Shown in pieces: positions 48,832 to 59,124 of a stretch of DNA of 64,000 bases (its first letter is position 1; each line of letters starts with the position of its first letter). The DNA comes from ZC4RG19 sp017577565 (GTDB lineage: Bacteria; Actinomycetota; Acidimicrobiia; Acidimicrobiales; VFJN01): NCBI GenBank assembly GCA_047459075.1, contig VSCH01000003.1, forward strand, positions 57,449 to 121,448, read 5' to 3'. Under the pieces are notes generated by a model. The model was given only the letters and a program-made list of their open reading frames with translations, was not told the DNA's origin and did no database searches. A program made the translations under genes and the position numbers.

Positions 48832-50352
48832 TCAGGCGGCCGGCCCCGACGACGCGTCGGCGCTCCCGGCCGCCTCCTCGCCGGCGACCGCCGCCGGCGC
48901 CGGCTCGTCCGAGGCCGTGTCGCCGGGCGCAGCGTCGTCGCCCGCGTGCGTGCCGTTCTCGCCCGGCGAGCTGGCCGCCTCGACGGGGGCGGGCTCGGGG
49001 GCGTCCTCCTCCTCGCCGGCCACACCGGCGTCCTCGCCCGTCCCGGACGGGCCGGCCTCGGCCGTCGCCCGGCCTGCGCTGTCCGGCTCGCCGGCCTTGC
49101 CGGCCTCGGCCGCCTTCTCGGCCTTCTCGCCCTTGTCGGCCTTGTCGCCCTTGCGACCCTCGCCCTTGCGCCCGCGGCGGCGGGAGGACGTGCGCTCCGG
49201 CCGGCCGGCGTTCGGGTCGGGCTCGATGTCGAAGATGTGGGCGATCTCGGGCAGGCGGGTGGCCAGGCGGGCGATCGTGGCCCGCAGCTCGGGCGTCAGC
49301 CGGGGCGGCAGCGACTGGGGGATGACCCGTCGCCGCACCGGCGAGTAGGCGAGGGCGTCCAGCACCGTCGCCCACCGCTCGGGGCTGGCCTCCGCGCTGA
49401 GCGCGGCCGACGTCGCCTCGACGAGCTGCGTGGCGATGTCGCCCGGGATGGGCGCGCCGGCCTTGGGCGGCCGGGAGCTGAGCCGCAGGGCGCGGACGAC
49501 CCGGCCCGCCTTGACGGTCTCGGCCAGCTCGGCCAGCCAGGCGGCGTGCTCCTTCTCGACCCGGTTGGCCAGGGCCTCGCGCAGCTGGGCCGCCAGGGCC
49601 CGGGCCTCCTCGTCGCGGCCGGCGTCGTCGGCGGCGTTGACGACCGAGCGCAGGTCGCGCAGGTCGATCTCGTCGATGATGGCGATGGCCGCCTCGGCCC
49701 GGTCGCGCCAGACCGCGGCCAGGGCCTTGGGGCGCAGCTCCTCGGCCACGCGCAGCAGCTCGTCGGCCTTGACCTCGGGCTTGCCCGCCGCCCGGAGCTC
49801 CTCGTTCTGCTTGTCGAGCGCCTTCCGCACGGCGGGGAGGCCGCCCGCCAGCAGCTGCTCGACGATCGGGCGCTGCTCGGCCGGCACCGACTCGAGCAGG
49901 GCCGTCCGGTGGGCGCGGCCGGCGCGGAGGCGCTTGGGCTTCGGCTTCTCCTCGACCTTCGGGCGGGGCGGCCGCTGCGGCCGCTCGTGCCGGGGCTCCC
50001 GCGCCTGCTGGCGCTCTCGGCGCCGGTCGCCCCGGCGTCCCTCCCGGCCCCGCCGGCGCTCGGACCGGCGGGTCGTCAGGGTGGTGGTGACGAGCGGCTG
50101 GTCGGATCCCACCGGCTTGAGCTCGAGCACGTTCTCCTTGGGCTTCGGCGTGCGCGGCGGCGCCACCGACACGACGGTCAGGCCGTCGAGGTGGCCCTCC
50201 ACCTCGGCGCGCAGCACCTGGCCCACGTGGGCGTCGCTGGGGAGGATCGAACCCTCGACGGTGCCCCTGGGCTCGCGGGCACCTGCGGCTCGCCAGGTCC
50301 AGGACCCGTCCTCGCGAACGCTGGTGAGCTCGATCTCGATCCGGCGGGACAT
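48832..50352 (-). CDS. Large charged protein, unknown function
   Basis: A 506-residue protein in three parts: an N-terminal small beta domain (1-65, RRIEIELTSVREDGSWTWRA, GTVEGSILPSDAHVGQVLRA; OB-like in character); a basic low-complexity stretch (95-145, e.g. RRSERRRGREGRRGDRRRER); a long helical domain (145-375, e.g. LESVPAEQRPIVEQLLAGGL); then a Lys/Glu/Ala-rich disordered tail. No catalytic motif. The composition suggests RNA or nucleoid binding, but this is inference. ATG at 50352 follows TAGCGT. Confidence 0.75.
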   Translation of the reverse strand: MSRRIEIELTSVREDGSWTWRAAGAREPRGTVEGSILPSDAHVGQVLRAEVEGHLDGLTVVSVAPPRTPKPKENVLELKPVGSDQPLVTTTLTTRRSERRRGREGRRGDRRRERQQAREPRHERPQRPPRPKVEEKPKPKRLRAGRAHRTALLESVPAEQRPIVEQLLAGGLPAVRKALDKQNEELRAAGKPEVKADELLRVAEELRPKALAAVWRDRAEAAIAIIDEIDLRDLRSVVNAADDAGRDEEARALAAQLREALANRVEKEHAAWLAELAETVKAGRVVRALRLSSRPPKAGAPIPGDIATQLVEATSAALSAEASPERWATVLDALAYSPVRRRVIPQSLPPRLTPELRATIARLATRLPEIAHIFDIEPDPNAGRPERTSSRRRGRKGEGRKGDKADKGEKAEKAAEAGKAGEPDSAGRATAEAGPSGTGEDAGVAGEEEDAPEPAPVEAASSPGENGTHAGDDAAPGDTASDEPAPAAVAGEEAAGSADASSGPAA

Positions 50353-50361
50353 AGGTGACCA

Positions 50362-50367
50362 ACGCTA
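50362..50367 (-). promoter_or_regulatory. Leaderless-type -10 (TAGCGT)
   Basis: On the minus strand it ends 9 nt before the ATG at 50352. Confidence 0.5.
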
Positions 50368-50440
50368 GCGCGAGACGCCCCGGCGACTCCCAGCCGAGCG
50401 GCACGACCCGGGTGTGGCTGGTGTCACCCCGGGCGGGCGC

Positions 50441-50896
50441 TCACCGCCGTGACCAGGCGTCCGGCGCCGCCAGGTGGCGCTCGGCCTCCTCGGGCAGGCG
50501 CCCGGCGACGAGGTCGGCGATGCTGACCTCCTCGAGGATCGACCGCAGCGCCGCCCGCGTCGCCACCCAGACCCGCTGCAGGTGCTCGGCAGCCCCGTGG
50601 TAGGTCGCGTCCTCGGGCGGGGTCCCGTGGACGTCGGCCAGCGGGCCCTCGACCGCCCGGATGACGTCGGCGATCGACACGGCGTCGGCAGGCCGGGCGA
50701 GCCGGTAGCCGCCGTCCGCCCCCCGCTGGCTGCCCACGATCCCGGCCCGGCGCAGGTCGGCGAGGATGTTCTCGAGGAACTTCGGCGGGATGGACTGGCG
50801 CTCGGCCAGCAGCTCGCCCTTGACGACCGGCTCGGGCGAGGCCGCCAGCTCGGCGACGGCCCGCACCGCGTAGTCCACCTTCGCCGTGATCCGCAC
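50441..50896 (-). CDS. Rrf2-family transcriptional regulator (no cysteines)
   Basis: A 151-residue winged-helix regulator. MRITAKVDYAVRAVAELAAS starts the Rrf2 fold; SIPPKFLENILADLRRAGIV is the recognition region; RGADGGYRLARPADAVSIAD is the wing. It has no cysteine at all, so it cannot hold the iron-sulfur cluster of IscR or NsrR and belongs with the CymR-like or other small-ligand-sensing type. Divergent to the ABC importer, 160 nt away, it may regulate it. Confidence 0.88.
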   Translation of the reverse strand: MRITAKVDYAVRAVAELAASPEPVVKGELLAERQSIPPKFLENILADLRRAGIVGSQRGADGGYRLARPADAVSIADVIRAVEGPLADVHGTPPEDATYHGAAEHLQRVWVATRAALRSILEEVSIADLVAGRLPEEAERHLAAPDAWSRR

Positions 50897-50947
50897 GGTC
50901 CATTCGTACCGCGCCTGCCGACACGCCGCCGGACCGCTACTGTCCCG

Positions 50948-50959
50948 CGTGTCGACACG
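50948..50959. repeat. 12-bp palindrome in the Rrf2/ABC divergent region
   Basis: CGTGTCGACACG, self-complementary, overlapping the likely -35 hexamer (TCGACA, 50952-50957) of the importer promoter. A candidate Rrf2 operator; unproven. Confidence 0.4.
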
Positions 50960-50981
50960 GATCCTGACGATCCGTTAGATT
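50952..50981 (+). promoter_or_regulatory. Predicted sigma-70-type promoter of the ABC importer
   Basis: TCGACA (5 of 6 to TTGACA) and TAGATT 18 nt apart; +1 would fall inside the palindrome at 50982, giving a leader of about 70 nt. Confidence 0.55.
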
Positions 50982-50995
50982 TAGAACCTGTTCTA
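50982..50995. promoter_or_regulatory. KstR-type operator upstream of the ABC importer
   Basis: TAGAAC-CT-GTTCTA, a perfect match to the KstR consensus TnnAACnnGTTnnA I recall from mycobacteria. It directly follows the -10 hexamer, so a bound repressor would block initiation. It is nearly identical to the box at 59111. Confidence 0.75.
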
Positions 50996-51056
50996 CGGCG
51001 CGCGGTGGAGGCGGCCACCCGTGCGCACGCAAGATCGATCCACGGAGGGGGGCTCT

Positions 51057-52460
51057 GTGATCACTCGTCGCGGCCTGGCCGCTCTCGCGGCGCTGGCGCT
51101 GCTCGCCGGCGCCTGCACACGGGCGGAGGGGGAGACCGAGGTCGGTGCCGCATCGTCGCCCGAACCGGCGCCCGACGCCGCCACCGGGACGTCGGCCGGC
51201 GGGGGCGACGAGGGCGGCAGCCGGCTCGACCGCGGGGGCTTCGGCGAGCTCGAGGAGGTCTGCTGGGACGGCGAGCCCGGGGAGTCCACCGAGGTCGGGC
51301 TGACCCCCGAGGAGGTCCGCCTCGGCATCGTGACCGACCGGGGCTCCGCCGAGCGCCCCGGCCTGAACCAGGAGATGTACGACGCCGCCGTCGCGTTCGC
51401 CGCCTGGTGCAACGAGCACGGCGGCATCGGCGGGCGGCAGGTCGTCATCGACGACCTCGACGCCAAGCTGTTCGAGTACGGCCAGCGGGTCGCCGAGGCC
51501 TGCCAGCAGGACTTCGCCCTCGTCGGCGGCGGTGCCGTCTTCGACTCGCAGGACAACGGCGCCCGGGTCGACTGCGGCCTGATCAACATCCCCGGCTACG
51601 CCGTGACGCCCCAGGCCCGCGCCGCCGAGCTGCAGGTCCAGCCGGTGCCCAACCCCGTCTACTCGATGGCGACCTCCGGCTACCGCTGGATCCAGGAGGC
51701 CCACCCCGACGCCGACCGCTTCGGCATCCTGTGGGTCAACCTCGACGGCCCGGCCACCGTCCACGACCAGGTCGTCGAGGTGGTCGAGTCCCTCGGCTTC
51801 GACGTCGTCTTCGACGAGCAGTACCGGCCGATCGGCGAGACCGGCTGGCGGGGCTACGTGCAGAAGATGCGCGACCAGGGCGTCGAGGTCTTCGAGATGA
51901 TCGGCGAGCCCGAGAACATGGTCGCCCTGCAGCAGGCCATGCAGACCGAGGGCTGGTACCCGGTCGCCACGCACCTGCAGACCAACTTCTTCGACGAGCG
52001 GTTCGTGGCCGAGGGCGGGTCCTCGGTGAGCGAGGCCACCTACATGGCGTCGGTGTTCCCGACCTTCGACATGGCCGACGAGGTCCCGGCGATGGCCGAC
52101 TACCTCGAGCTCATCGAGCGCTACAACCCCGACGGCAAGGTCGCGATGCTCGGCATGCAGTCGCTGTCGGCCTTCCTGCTGTTCGCCACCGCCGCCAAGG
52201 CGTGCGGCGACGACCTGACCCGGGCGTGCGTCATCGAGCAGGCCGCCGCCCAGGAGGGCTGGACGGCCGGCGGCCTCCACTCGCCCCAGACGCCGGGCAA
52301 CCTCGAGGCCTCGCCCTGCCGGCTCGCCATCCGGGTCACGCCCGACGGCTTCGCCTACGACGAGGAGATGACCGACCCCAACGAGGGCATCTACCACTGC
52401 GAGCCGGACGACGTCCTCGAGCTGACCGGCGACTACGGCGTCCCGCGGCCCGAGCGCTGA
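51057..52460 (+). CDS. Branched-chain-type ABC importer, substrate-binding lipoprotein
   Basis: A 467-residue lipoprotein starting at GTG 51057 behind GGAGGGG. The signal peptide runs to a lipobox LLAGAC with the lipidated Cys at residue 20, followed by an Asp/Gly/Ser linker. The Leu-Ile-Val-type periplasmic domain (~80-440) has the LGIVTDRGSAERPGLNQEMY entry and FAAWCNEHGGIGGRQVVIDD. It gathers the substrate outside the cell and is the first gene under the KstR-type box, which suggests a lipid or steroid-derived ligand rather than an amino acid. Confidence 0.9.
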   Translation: MITRRGLAALAALALLAGACTRAEGETEVGAASSPEPAPDAATGTSAGGGDEGGSRLDRGGFGELEEVCWDGEPGESTEVGLTPEEVRLGIVTDRGSAERPGLNQEMYDAAVAFAAWCNEHGGIGGRQVVIDDLDAKLFEYGQRVAEACQQDFALVGGGAVFDSQDNGARVDCGLINIPGYAVTPQARAAELQVQPVPNPVYSMATSGYRWIQEAHPDADRFGILWVNLDGPATVHDQVVEVVESLGFDVVFDEQYRPIGETGWRGYVQKMRDQGVEVFEMIGEPENMVALQQAMQTEGWYPVATHLQTNFFDERFVAEGGSSVSEATYMASVFPTFDMADEVPAMADYLELIERYNPDGKVAMLGMQSLSAFLLFATAAKACGDDLTRACVIEQAAAQEGWTAGGLHSPQTPGNLEASPCRLAIRVTPDGFAYDEEMTDPNEGIYHCEPDDVLELTGDYGVPRPER

Positions 52461-52478
52461 CGCCGGGGGCGGCCGACG

Positions 52479-54698
52479 ATGGACCAGTTCCTCCAGGCCA
52501 CGATCACCGGGATCGCGACGGCCGCCATCCTCGCGGTGGCGGCCAGCGGCCTGGTGCTCACCTACACGACGACCGGCATCTTCAACTTCGCCCACGGGGC
52601 GATCGGGATGCTCGGCGCCTTCGCCTACTGGCAGCTCCGCTTCGACTGGGGCTGGCCGGCGCCGGTGGCCCTGCTCGTCGTGCTGGGCGTCCTGGCGCCG
52701 CTGCTCGGCGTGGCCATCGAGCTCGTGGTCATGCGGGGCCTGCACGACGCGCCCGAGGCGGCCCGGGTCGTCGTCAGCGTCGGCCTGCTCGCGGCGCTGC
52801 TCGGCCTCGGGCTGTGGGTGTGGCCGACCGACGTCGCCCGGCCGCTCACCCGCTTCTGGGGCAACGAGCACATCTCGGTCCTCGGCGTCCGGCTCACCTG
52901 GCACGAGGTCGTGGCCATCCTCGTCGCCGCCGGCCTGGCCCTCGGGCTGCGGGCCCTGCTCTACGGCACCCGGGCCGGGCTGGCGATGCGGGCGGCCGTC
53001 GACGACCGGGCGCTGTCGATGCTCAACGGCGCCCGGCCCCACCGCTCGGCCGTGCTCGCCTGGGCCATCGGCTGCACCTGCGCGGCGCTGGCCGGGATCC
53101 TGATCTCGCCGGCGATCGGGTTGATGCACGTCAACCTCACCCTGATGATCGTCAACGCCTACGCGGCGGCGATGATCGGCCGGCTGCGCAACCTGCCGAT
53201 GACGTTCGCGGGGGCGGTGGCGCTCGGGCTGCTCGACGCCTACGCCCTGACCTACCTGCCGACCGACAGCATCCTGCTGGCGCAGTTCCGCTTCGCGATC
53301 CCGGTCATCCTGCTGTTCGCGGTGCTGCTCGTCCTGCGCCAGGACCGGCTGCGGGGCCACGCCGCCCGGTCGACCCGCGAGGTCGTGCCCCGGCCGGGGT
53401 GGTCGGGGTCGCTGGCCACCGCGGCGCTGTTCGTGGCCGCCGGCGTCGTCGCCGCGCAGATCACCTCGGCGCCCGACGCCGTGGCGGTCCAGAAGATCGT
53501 GGCGGTGGCGATCATCGCCCTGTCGCTCGTCCCGCTGGTCGGCTTCGCCGGGCAGCTGTCGCTGTGCCAGATGAGCTTCGCCGGCATCGGCGCCGTCGTC
53601 ATGGCCCACCACGGCCACGGCGGCGACCCGGTCGGCCTGTTGCTCGCCACCGTGGTCGCCGGCGCCGTCGGCGCCCTCGTCGCCCTGCCGACCGTGCGGC
53701 TGGCCGGCATCTACCTGGCGCTGGCGACGGCGGCCTTCGCCATGATGCTCGACCTCTGGATCTTCGGGCTGCGCGACTTCGAGGTCGGCCCGCTGTCGAT
53801 CAGCATCTTCGGCACCGGGTCGGTGGCGGTCGACCCGATCGACGTGCCCGGGGTGGACAGCGCGCACGACCGCCTCGTCTTCCTGTCCGTCGTCTTCGCG
53901 CTGCTCTACCTGCTCGTCGTGGCCATCCGCCGGAGCACGTTCGGCCAACGGCTGCTGGCGTTCAAGGACAGCCCGGCGGCCTCCGCGACGCTCGGCGTCA
54001 ACACCATGCTCGTCCGGCTGGCGGTGTTCACGCTCTCGGCCGCCATGGCCGGCTTCGGCGGCGCCCTCTACGGCGGCACGCTGGGTGCGGTCAGCGCGCA
54101 GAACTTCGCCTTCGCGCAGAGCCTGCCCCTGCTGCTCCTCGCCGTCGTGGGCGGCATCGGCACGGCCGCCGGCGCCCTGGTGGCCGGCGTGCTCGTGGGC
54201 GGCCTGCCGCTGCTCGTCGAGGTGGCGCCCTGGTTCGAGAACGTCAACCGGGTGCTGCCCGGGACGATGGGCATCGCCCTCGGCCGGAACCCCAACGGCA
54301 TCGCCCACCAGATCCGGGTGGGGCTGGCCCCGCTACGCCGCCAGCCGGCGCTGCTCGCCGGCACGGTCGCCGGGGTCGCGGCCGTCGTCGGGCTCCGGCT
54401 CGCCGAGGTCCTGACCGGCACGCCGTTCGCGCTCGCGCTGGCCGCCGTGCCCGCCGCCGGGGGGCTCGCGGCCCAGGTCCTGGCCGCCCGGCGCGCCGCC
54501 GGCGCCACCGCGACCGAGGGCCCCGACGACGTGCCGCTCGAGTGGGCGGGGATCGTCCGCCCCTTCACGGCCGAGGAGGTCGCCACGATGGACCGGGTGC
54601 TCGGGCTCGAGCGTCGGCCGGAGCCGACGCCCAGCCTCGCCGGCGCGCCGTCGGGGGTCAGCGCGCCGGCCCGCACGGCGGCGGGGGCGGGTCGATGA
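52479..54698 (+). CDS. Fused LivH-LivM ABC permease
   Basis: A 739-residue double permease. The LivH half (~1-290) has FNFAHGAIGMLGAFAYW and the coupling-region block DDRALSMLNGARPHRSAVLA; the LivM half (~330-610) has VGFAGQLSLCQMSFAGIGAV, YLALATAAFAMMLDLW and FKDSPAASATLGVNTMLVRL. A C-terminal addition (~615-739) holds two more hydrophobic segments and an acidic tail. One chain therefore forms the whole channel. It overlaps the ATPase gene by 4 nt. Confidence 0.92.
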   Translation: MDQFLQATITGIATAAILAVAASGLVLTYTTTGIFNFAHGAIGMLGAFAYWQLRFDWGWPAPVALLVVLGVLAPLLGVAIELVVMRGLHDAPEAARVVVSVGLLAALLGLGLWVWPTDVARPLTRFWGNEHISVLGVRLTWHEVVAILVAAGLALGLRALLYGTRAGLAMRAAVDDRALSMLNGARPHRSAVLAWAIGCTCAALAGILISPAIGLMHVNLTLMIVNAYAAAMIGRLRNLPMTFAGAVALGLLDAYALTYLPTDSILLAQFRFAIPVILLFAVLLVLRQDRLRGHAARSTREVVPRPGWSGSLATAALFVAAGVVAAQITSAPDAVAVQKIVAVAIIALSLVPLVGFAGQLSLCQMSFAGIGAVVMAHHGHGGDPVGLLLATVVAGAVGALVALPTVRLAGIYLALATAAFAMMLDLWIFGLRDFEVGPLSISIFGTGSVAVDPIDVPGVDSAHDRLVFLSVVFALLYLLVVAIRRSTFGQRLLAFKDSPAASATLGVNTMLVRLAVFTLSAAMAGFGGALYGGTLGAVSAQNFAFAQSLPLLLLAVVGGIGTAAGALVAGVLVGGLPLLVEVAPWFENVNRVLPGTMGIALGRNPNGIAHQIRVGLAPLRRQPALLAGTVAGVAAVVGLRLAEVLTGTPFALALAAVPAAGGLAAQVLAARRAAGATATEGPDDVPLEWAGIVRPFTAEEVATMDRVLGLERRPEPTPSLAGAPSGVSAPARTAAGAGR

Positions 54699-55434
54699 CC
54701 GCGGCCACCGCCCCCGCCGCCGCCCTCGAGGTGCGCGACGTCGTCGTGCGCTTCGGCGGCCACCTGGCCCTCGACCGCGTCAGCCTCACCGCCCGCCCGG
54801 GCGAGGTCACCGGGCTGATCGGCCCCAACGGGGCCGGCAAGACGACGCTGTTCAACGTCGTCACGGGCCTGCAGGCGCCCCAGCGGGGCACCGTGCTGCT
54901 CGACGGCCGGGACGTGACCCGCCTGGCCCCCTACCGCCGGGCCCGGCGGGGGCTGGCCCGCACCTTCCAGCGCCTCGAGCTCTTCGGCCTGCTGACGGTG
55001 GCCGAGAACGTCGAGCTGGCCGCCTCGGTGCGGGGGCGGCGCCGGCCCGGGCGCAGCGCGGACGAGGCGCTGGAGCTGGTCGGCCTGCGCGACCTGGCCG
55101 ACGTGCGGGCCGACGAGCTGCCGACCGGCAAGGCCCGGCTCGTCGAGCTGGCCCGGGCGCTGGCCACCGGGCCGCGGGTGCTGCTGCTCGACGAGCCCGC
55201 GTCCGGTCAGAGCGAGGCGGAGACCGAGGAGTTCCGCGAGGTGCTGCTCGCGGTGGCGGGGGAGGGGATCGCCGTGGTGCTCGTCGAGCACGACGTCCAG
55301 CTCGTGATGCGCACCTGCTCGCAGGTCCACGTGCTCGACTTCGGGCGGGTGCTGGCAGCCGGGACGCCGGAGGAGATCCGGGGGAACGAGGCGGTCATCG
55401 AGGCCTACCTCGGCGCGGCCCCGGGGGTGCCGGC

Positions 55435-55438
<4 letters not shown>
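54695..55438 (+). CDS. ABC importer ATPase, LivG type
   Basis: A 247-residue ATPase. Walker A GPNGAGKTTLFNVVTG, Q-loop ARTFQRLELFG, Walker B RVLLLDEPASGQ, and switch His in VLVEHDVQLV. The ABC signature is unusual: the LSGGQ position reads ELPTGKARLVELARAL. It pairs with the next gene to power the importer. ATG start in the permease stop. Confidence 0.92.
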
Positions 55439-56190
<752 letters not shown>

Positions 56191-56196
56191 GCAGAG

Positions 56197-56661
56197 ATGA
56201 GCGACAACGACAACACCGAGCGCGTCGAGAGGTTCAAGGCGGAGGTGGCGGCCATGCACCTGCGCGACCCGGCGACGGGCCTCGACCGGCTCCTCGTCCG
56301 GCTGGGCGTCGCCGGGCTCGTCGCCGGCCCGTGCTTCAGCATCGCGGCCTGGTTCATCGCCCACGGCACCCGCAACCCGCTGCAGCAGCGGGACGCCATC
56401 GTCGTCGGGCTCATCGGCGTCACGCTGGCCGTCGTGGGCGGGGCGCTGTTCGTCAAGGGGGCGATGGCCGGGTTCCTGCGGTTCTGGATGGCCCGCCTCT
56501 GCTACGAGCAGGGCGCCCAGGCCGACCGGCTGGCGGCCGCGCTCACCGGCCGGACGTCGCCGGAGGCCGCGGAGGCGGCGGCCGCCGCGGCGTCCGACGG
56601 CCGGGCCCCCGCCGAGGCCGAGACGGCGGCCGGCGACAAGGACGCGAGCCGCACCGGCTAG
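56197..56661 (+). CDS. 154-residue membrane protein at end of the ABC operon
   Basis: Begins MSDNDNTERVERFKAEVAAM 6 nt after livF with an AGCAGAG ribosome site. Two membrane helices (~37-60 and ~68-95) follow a charged helix, then an Ala/Glu-rich tail. The position makes it likely part of the importer operon, with an unknown accessory role. Its TAG stop shares the palindromic CTAG with the convergent ABC1 kinase stop. Confidence 0.75.
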   Translation: MSDNDNTERVERFKAEVAAMHLRDPATGLDRLLVRLGVAGLVAGPCFSIAAWFIAHGTRNPLQQRDAIVVGLIGVTLAVVGGALFVKGAMAGFLRFWMARLCYEQGAQADRLAAALTGRTSPEAAEAAAAAASDGRAPAEAETAAGDKDASRTG

Positions 56662-58160
56662 CCCCGGCGCGGGGCCGGGGGGACCGCCCGGCCGGGCGGC
56701 CGCACGTTGGGCACGTCGTCGCCGGGCAGCGTGATGCCGCGCGCCGCGCACGCCCGCGCGACCTCCTCGGGGAAGATGTTGGACACCAGGAACAGGTCGC
56801 GGGCCATGTTGTAGTCGGGGGCCAGCTCGCGGGCGTAGCGCTCGAAGTACATGAGCTGCTTGCTCACGAGCACGAGCTCGCGCACGGCCCGGGCGCTGTA
56901 CTCCTGCTGCAGCTCGATCTGGCGGCGGAGGATCTCGGCCAGGCTGGCCTCCCCGAGCGTCATGTCGAACATGGGGTCGAGGACGACCTGGAGGCGGGCG
57001 GCGACCTCCTCGACCGGCCCGACGTCGGGGCCGAGGATGCCGATGCGCTGCCAGGCCCGGACCACCCGGGTGTAGTCCCCGTCGATCATCACGGTGTAGA
57101 GGGCGTCCCGCAGCGCGTCCCGGTGGGGGGCCGGCAGCTCGCCCATGATGCCGAAGTCGAGGTACGCGATCCGCCCGTCGTCGAGGACCCAGATGTTGCC
57201 GGCGTGGACGTCGCCGTGGAACGGCCCGTGCACGAGCGCCGCCTCCATCCACACCTTGAGGCCCCGCCGCAGCACCAGCTCGCCGTCGATGCCCCGGGCC
57301 CGCACCTCCTCGAAGCGGTCCAGCGGCGTGCCGAACAGCCGCTCCATGCAGATGACCCGCGGCCCGCAGAGGTCCCGGTAGACCTCGGGGGCGGTGATCC
57401 AGGCGTTGTCGCCGAAGTGGCCGATCGCGGCCCGGAACCGCGCCTGGCGGTCGGCCTCGAGGACGAAGTCCAGCTCCTCGTTGGTCGTGCGGTGGAGGTC
57501 CTCGACCACGCCGGGGGCGTTGACCAGGTGCCCGGTGCGGGTCCGGTCGATCAGACGGGCGAGGCGGTACATGATCCGCAGGTCGCGGTTCATGCGGTCG
57601 GCGATCGCCGGGCGCTGGACCTTGACCACCGCGTGCCGCCCGTCCCGCAGCACGCAGGCGTGCACCTGGGCGATCGAGGCGGCCGACAGCGGCCGGGGGT
57701 CGAACTCGGCGAACAGCTCGGCGGCCGGCGCGCCCAGGTCCTCCTCGACGATGGCGAGGGCGGTCTCGGCGGGGAACGGGGGGACGTCCGAGAGCGTCCG
57801 CAGGCAGGCGTCGGCGAGCCAGGTCGGGAACATGCCCGGCGACGAGGCGATGAGCTGGCCGAGCTTCACGAACGTCGGGCCGAGCGCCATGAACGCCTCG
57901 ACCAGCCCGGTGCCGGCGGCGTCGGCCAGCGCCCGCCGGGCCTCCGGGTCCCGCCGCAGGAGCCCGACGACGTGGCTGGGGTGGCGGGCGAGGTGGACGA
58001 CCACCGCCCGCAGGACCACGACGGCGAGCGTCACCCAGATCTCGACGCCCCGCAGCAGCTCGGGCGGGCCGAGCCGCAGGAGGTCGGGCGCCTCGGGCGG
58101 GGGCGCGCCGGGCGCCCGGACGGGGCCGGTGGGGTCGGGACCGCCGTGCGGCGAGGTCAC
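56658..58160 (-). CDS. ABC1/UbiB-family atypical kinase
   Basis: A 500-residue ABC1-domain protein. The KxGQ motif is in FVKLGQLIAS, the Ala-rich nucleotide loop in SAASIAQVHACVLR, the VAVK-type Lys in AVVKVQRPAI, and the catalytic blocks HGDVHAGNIWVL and IAYLDFGIMGEL. Relatives support quinone or lipid homeostasis via ATPase-like activity. A hydrophobic stretch near 40-60 (IWVTLAVVVLRAVVVHLAR) suggests membrane contact. Convergent with the ABC operon; upstream is an SDR on the same strand. Confidence 0.9.
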   Translation of the reverse strand: MTSPHGGPDPTGPVRAPGAPPPEAPDLLRLGPPELLRGVEIWVTLAVVVLRAVVVHLARHPSHVVGLLRRDPEARRALADAAGTGLVEAFMALGPTFVKLGQLIASSPGMFPTWLADACLRTLSDVPPFPAETALAIVEEDLGAPAAELFAEFDPRPLSAASIAQVHACVLRDGRHAVVKVQRPAIADRMNRDLRIMYRLARLIDRTRTGHLVNAPGVVEDLHRTTNEELDFVLEADRQARFRAAIGHFGDNAWITAPEVYRDLCGPRVICMERLFGTPLDRFEEVRARGIDGELVLRRGLKVWMEAALVHGPFHGDVHAGNIWVLDDGRIAYLDFGIMGELPAPHRDALRDALYTVMIDGDYTRVVRAWQRIGILGPDVGPVEEVAARLQVVLDPMFDMTLGEASLAEILRRQIELQQEYSARAVRELVLVSKQLMYFERYARELAPDYNMARDLFLVSNIFPEEVARACAARGITLPGDDVPNVRPPGRAVPPAPRRG

Positions 58161-58242
58161 CGCGGCAGCCTCCCACGCCGGGCCGGTGCCGCGGCGGCGT
58201 CGCCCGGGTCGCCCGTGGCCGGCGCACCGCGCTCGCGCCGCC

Positions 58243-59004
58243 TCAGAAGACCGTGTAGCCCCCGTCGACCACGAGCGTGTCGCCGGTGTGGAACGTCTGC
58301 GAGGGGTCGCACAGGAACACCGCCACCTCGCGGAAGTCGGCGGGCTCGCCCCACCGGCGCACCGGCGTGCGGCGCGTCGTCGCCTCCCGGAACCGGTCGT
58401 CCTGGTAGCCGAGCTCGGTCATGTCGGTGCGCGTCCAGCCGGGGAGCACCGCGTTCACCCGGATGCCGTGGCGGGCCCACGCCACCGCGCACGACCGGAC
58501 GAAGGCCAGCAGCCCTGCCTTGCTCGCCGCGTAGCCCGAGGTCACCGGCGCGCCGTGGATCGCCGAGGTCGACGAGACCGCCACCATCGCGCCGCCGTCG
58601 CCCTGGGCGATCATGCGCTTGGCGACCTCGCGCATCGTGAGGAACGCGCCGTCGAGGTTCACCGCCATGACCCGCCGCCAGTCGGCGAGTGACATCTCGG
58701 TGATCGGCGCCGCGTGGCTGACACCGGCGTTGGCGATGCAGGCGTCGATGCGACCCAGCGCGTCCACGGTCTGCGTGGTCGCGTCGACCACCTGCTGCTC
58801 GTCGGCGACGTCGCAGCGCAGCGCGACCACCCGGCGGTCGGGTGCGAGCTCGCGCAGGTGCGCCGCGGCGTCGGCGTTCTTCCCCTCGTCGCGCCCCCAG
58901 ATCGCGACGTCCGCGCCCGCGGCGACGAGCCCCTCGGCCATGCCGAGCCCGATCCCGCCGTTGCCGCCGGTGACCACCGCGACCTTCCCGTGCAGATCGG
59001 CCAT
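58243..59004 (-). CDS. Short-chain dehydrogenase/reductase
   Basis: A 253-residue classical SDR. The cofactor loop TGGNGGIGLGMAEGL and the NAG motif (CIANAGVSH) are present, and the active-site Tyr/Lys are in SGYAASKAGLLAF with Ser in VAVSSTSAIHG; it ends HTGDTLVVDGGYTVF. NAD(P)-dependent oxidation of hydroxy-acyl or steroid substrates is typical for lipid-degradation neighbours. Its ATG lies divergent to the acyl-CoA dehydrogenase, with the KstR-type box between them. Confidence 0.92.
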   Translation of the reverse strand: MADLHGKVAVVTGGNGGIGLGMAEGLVAAGADVAIWGRDEGKNADAAAHLRELAPDRRVVALRCDVADEQQVVDATTQTVDALGRIDACIANAGVSHAAPITEMSLADWRRVMAVNLDGAFLTMREVAKRMIAQGDGGAMVAVSSTSAIHGAPVTSGYAASKAGLLAFVRSCAVAWARHGIRVNAVLPGWTRTDMTELGYQDDRFREATTRRTPVRRWGEPADFREVAVFLCDPSQTFHTGDTLVVDGGYTVF

Positions 59005-59012
59005 GGGGCGTC

Positions 59013-59018
59013 ACCCTA
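59013..59018 (-). promoter_or_regulatory. Leaderless-type -10 (TAGGGT) of the SDR
   Basis: On the minus strand it ends 8 nt before the ATG at 59004. Confidence 0.55.
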
Positions 59019-59110
59019 GGTGGGCCGGCAGGTGGGCCACCGACCAGGTCCCGGCCGGGGCCTCCCACGCCGGTGGGCGCAGCGGTGTCGTCGGGCCTGT
59101 CGCACATGAC

Positions 59111-59124
59111 TAGAACACGTTCTA
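59111..59124. promoter_or_regulatory. KstR-type operator upstream of the acyl-CoA dehydrogenase
   Basis: TAGAAC-AC-GTTCTA, overlapping the -10 hexamer TAACGT (59123-59128) of the downstream gene. It differs from the box at 50982 only at the two central bases. Confidence 0.8.

Noticed and set aside
56658..56661. CTAG shared by two convergent stop codons as a signal
   Set aside because: It is a neat economy of sequence but needs no function; a four-base palindrome at tightly packed convergent genes can arise by chance.
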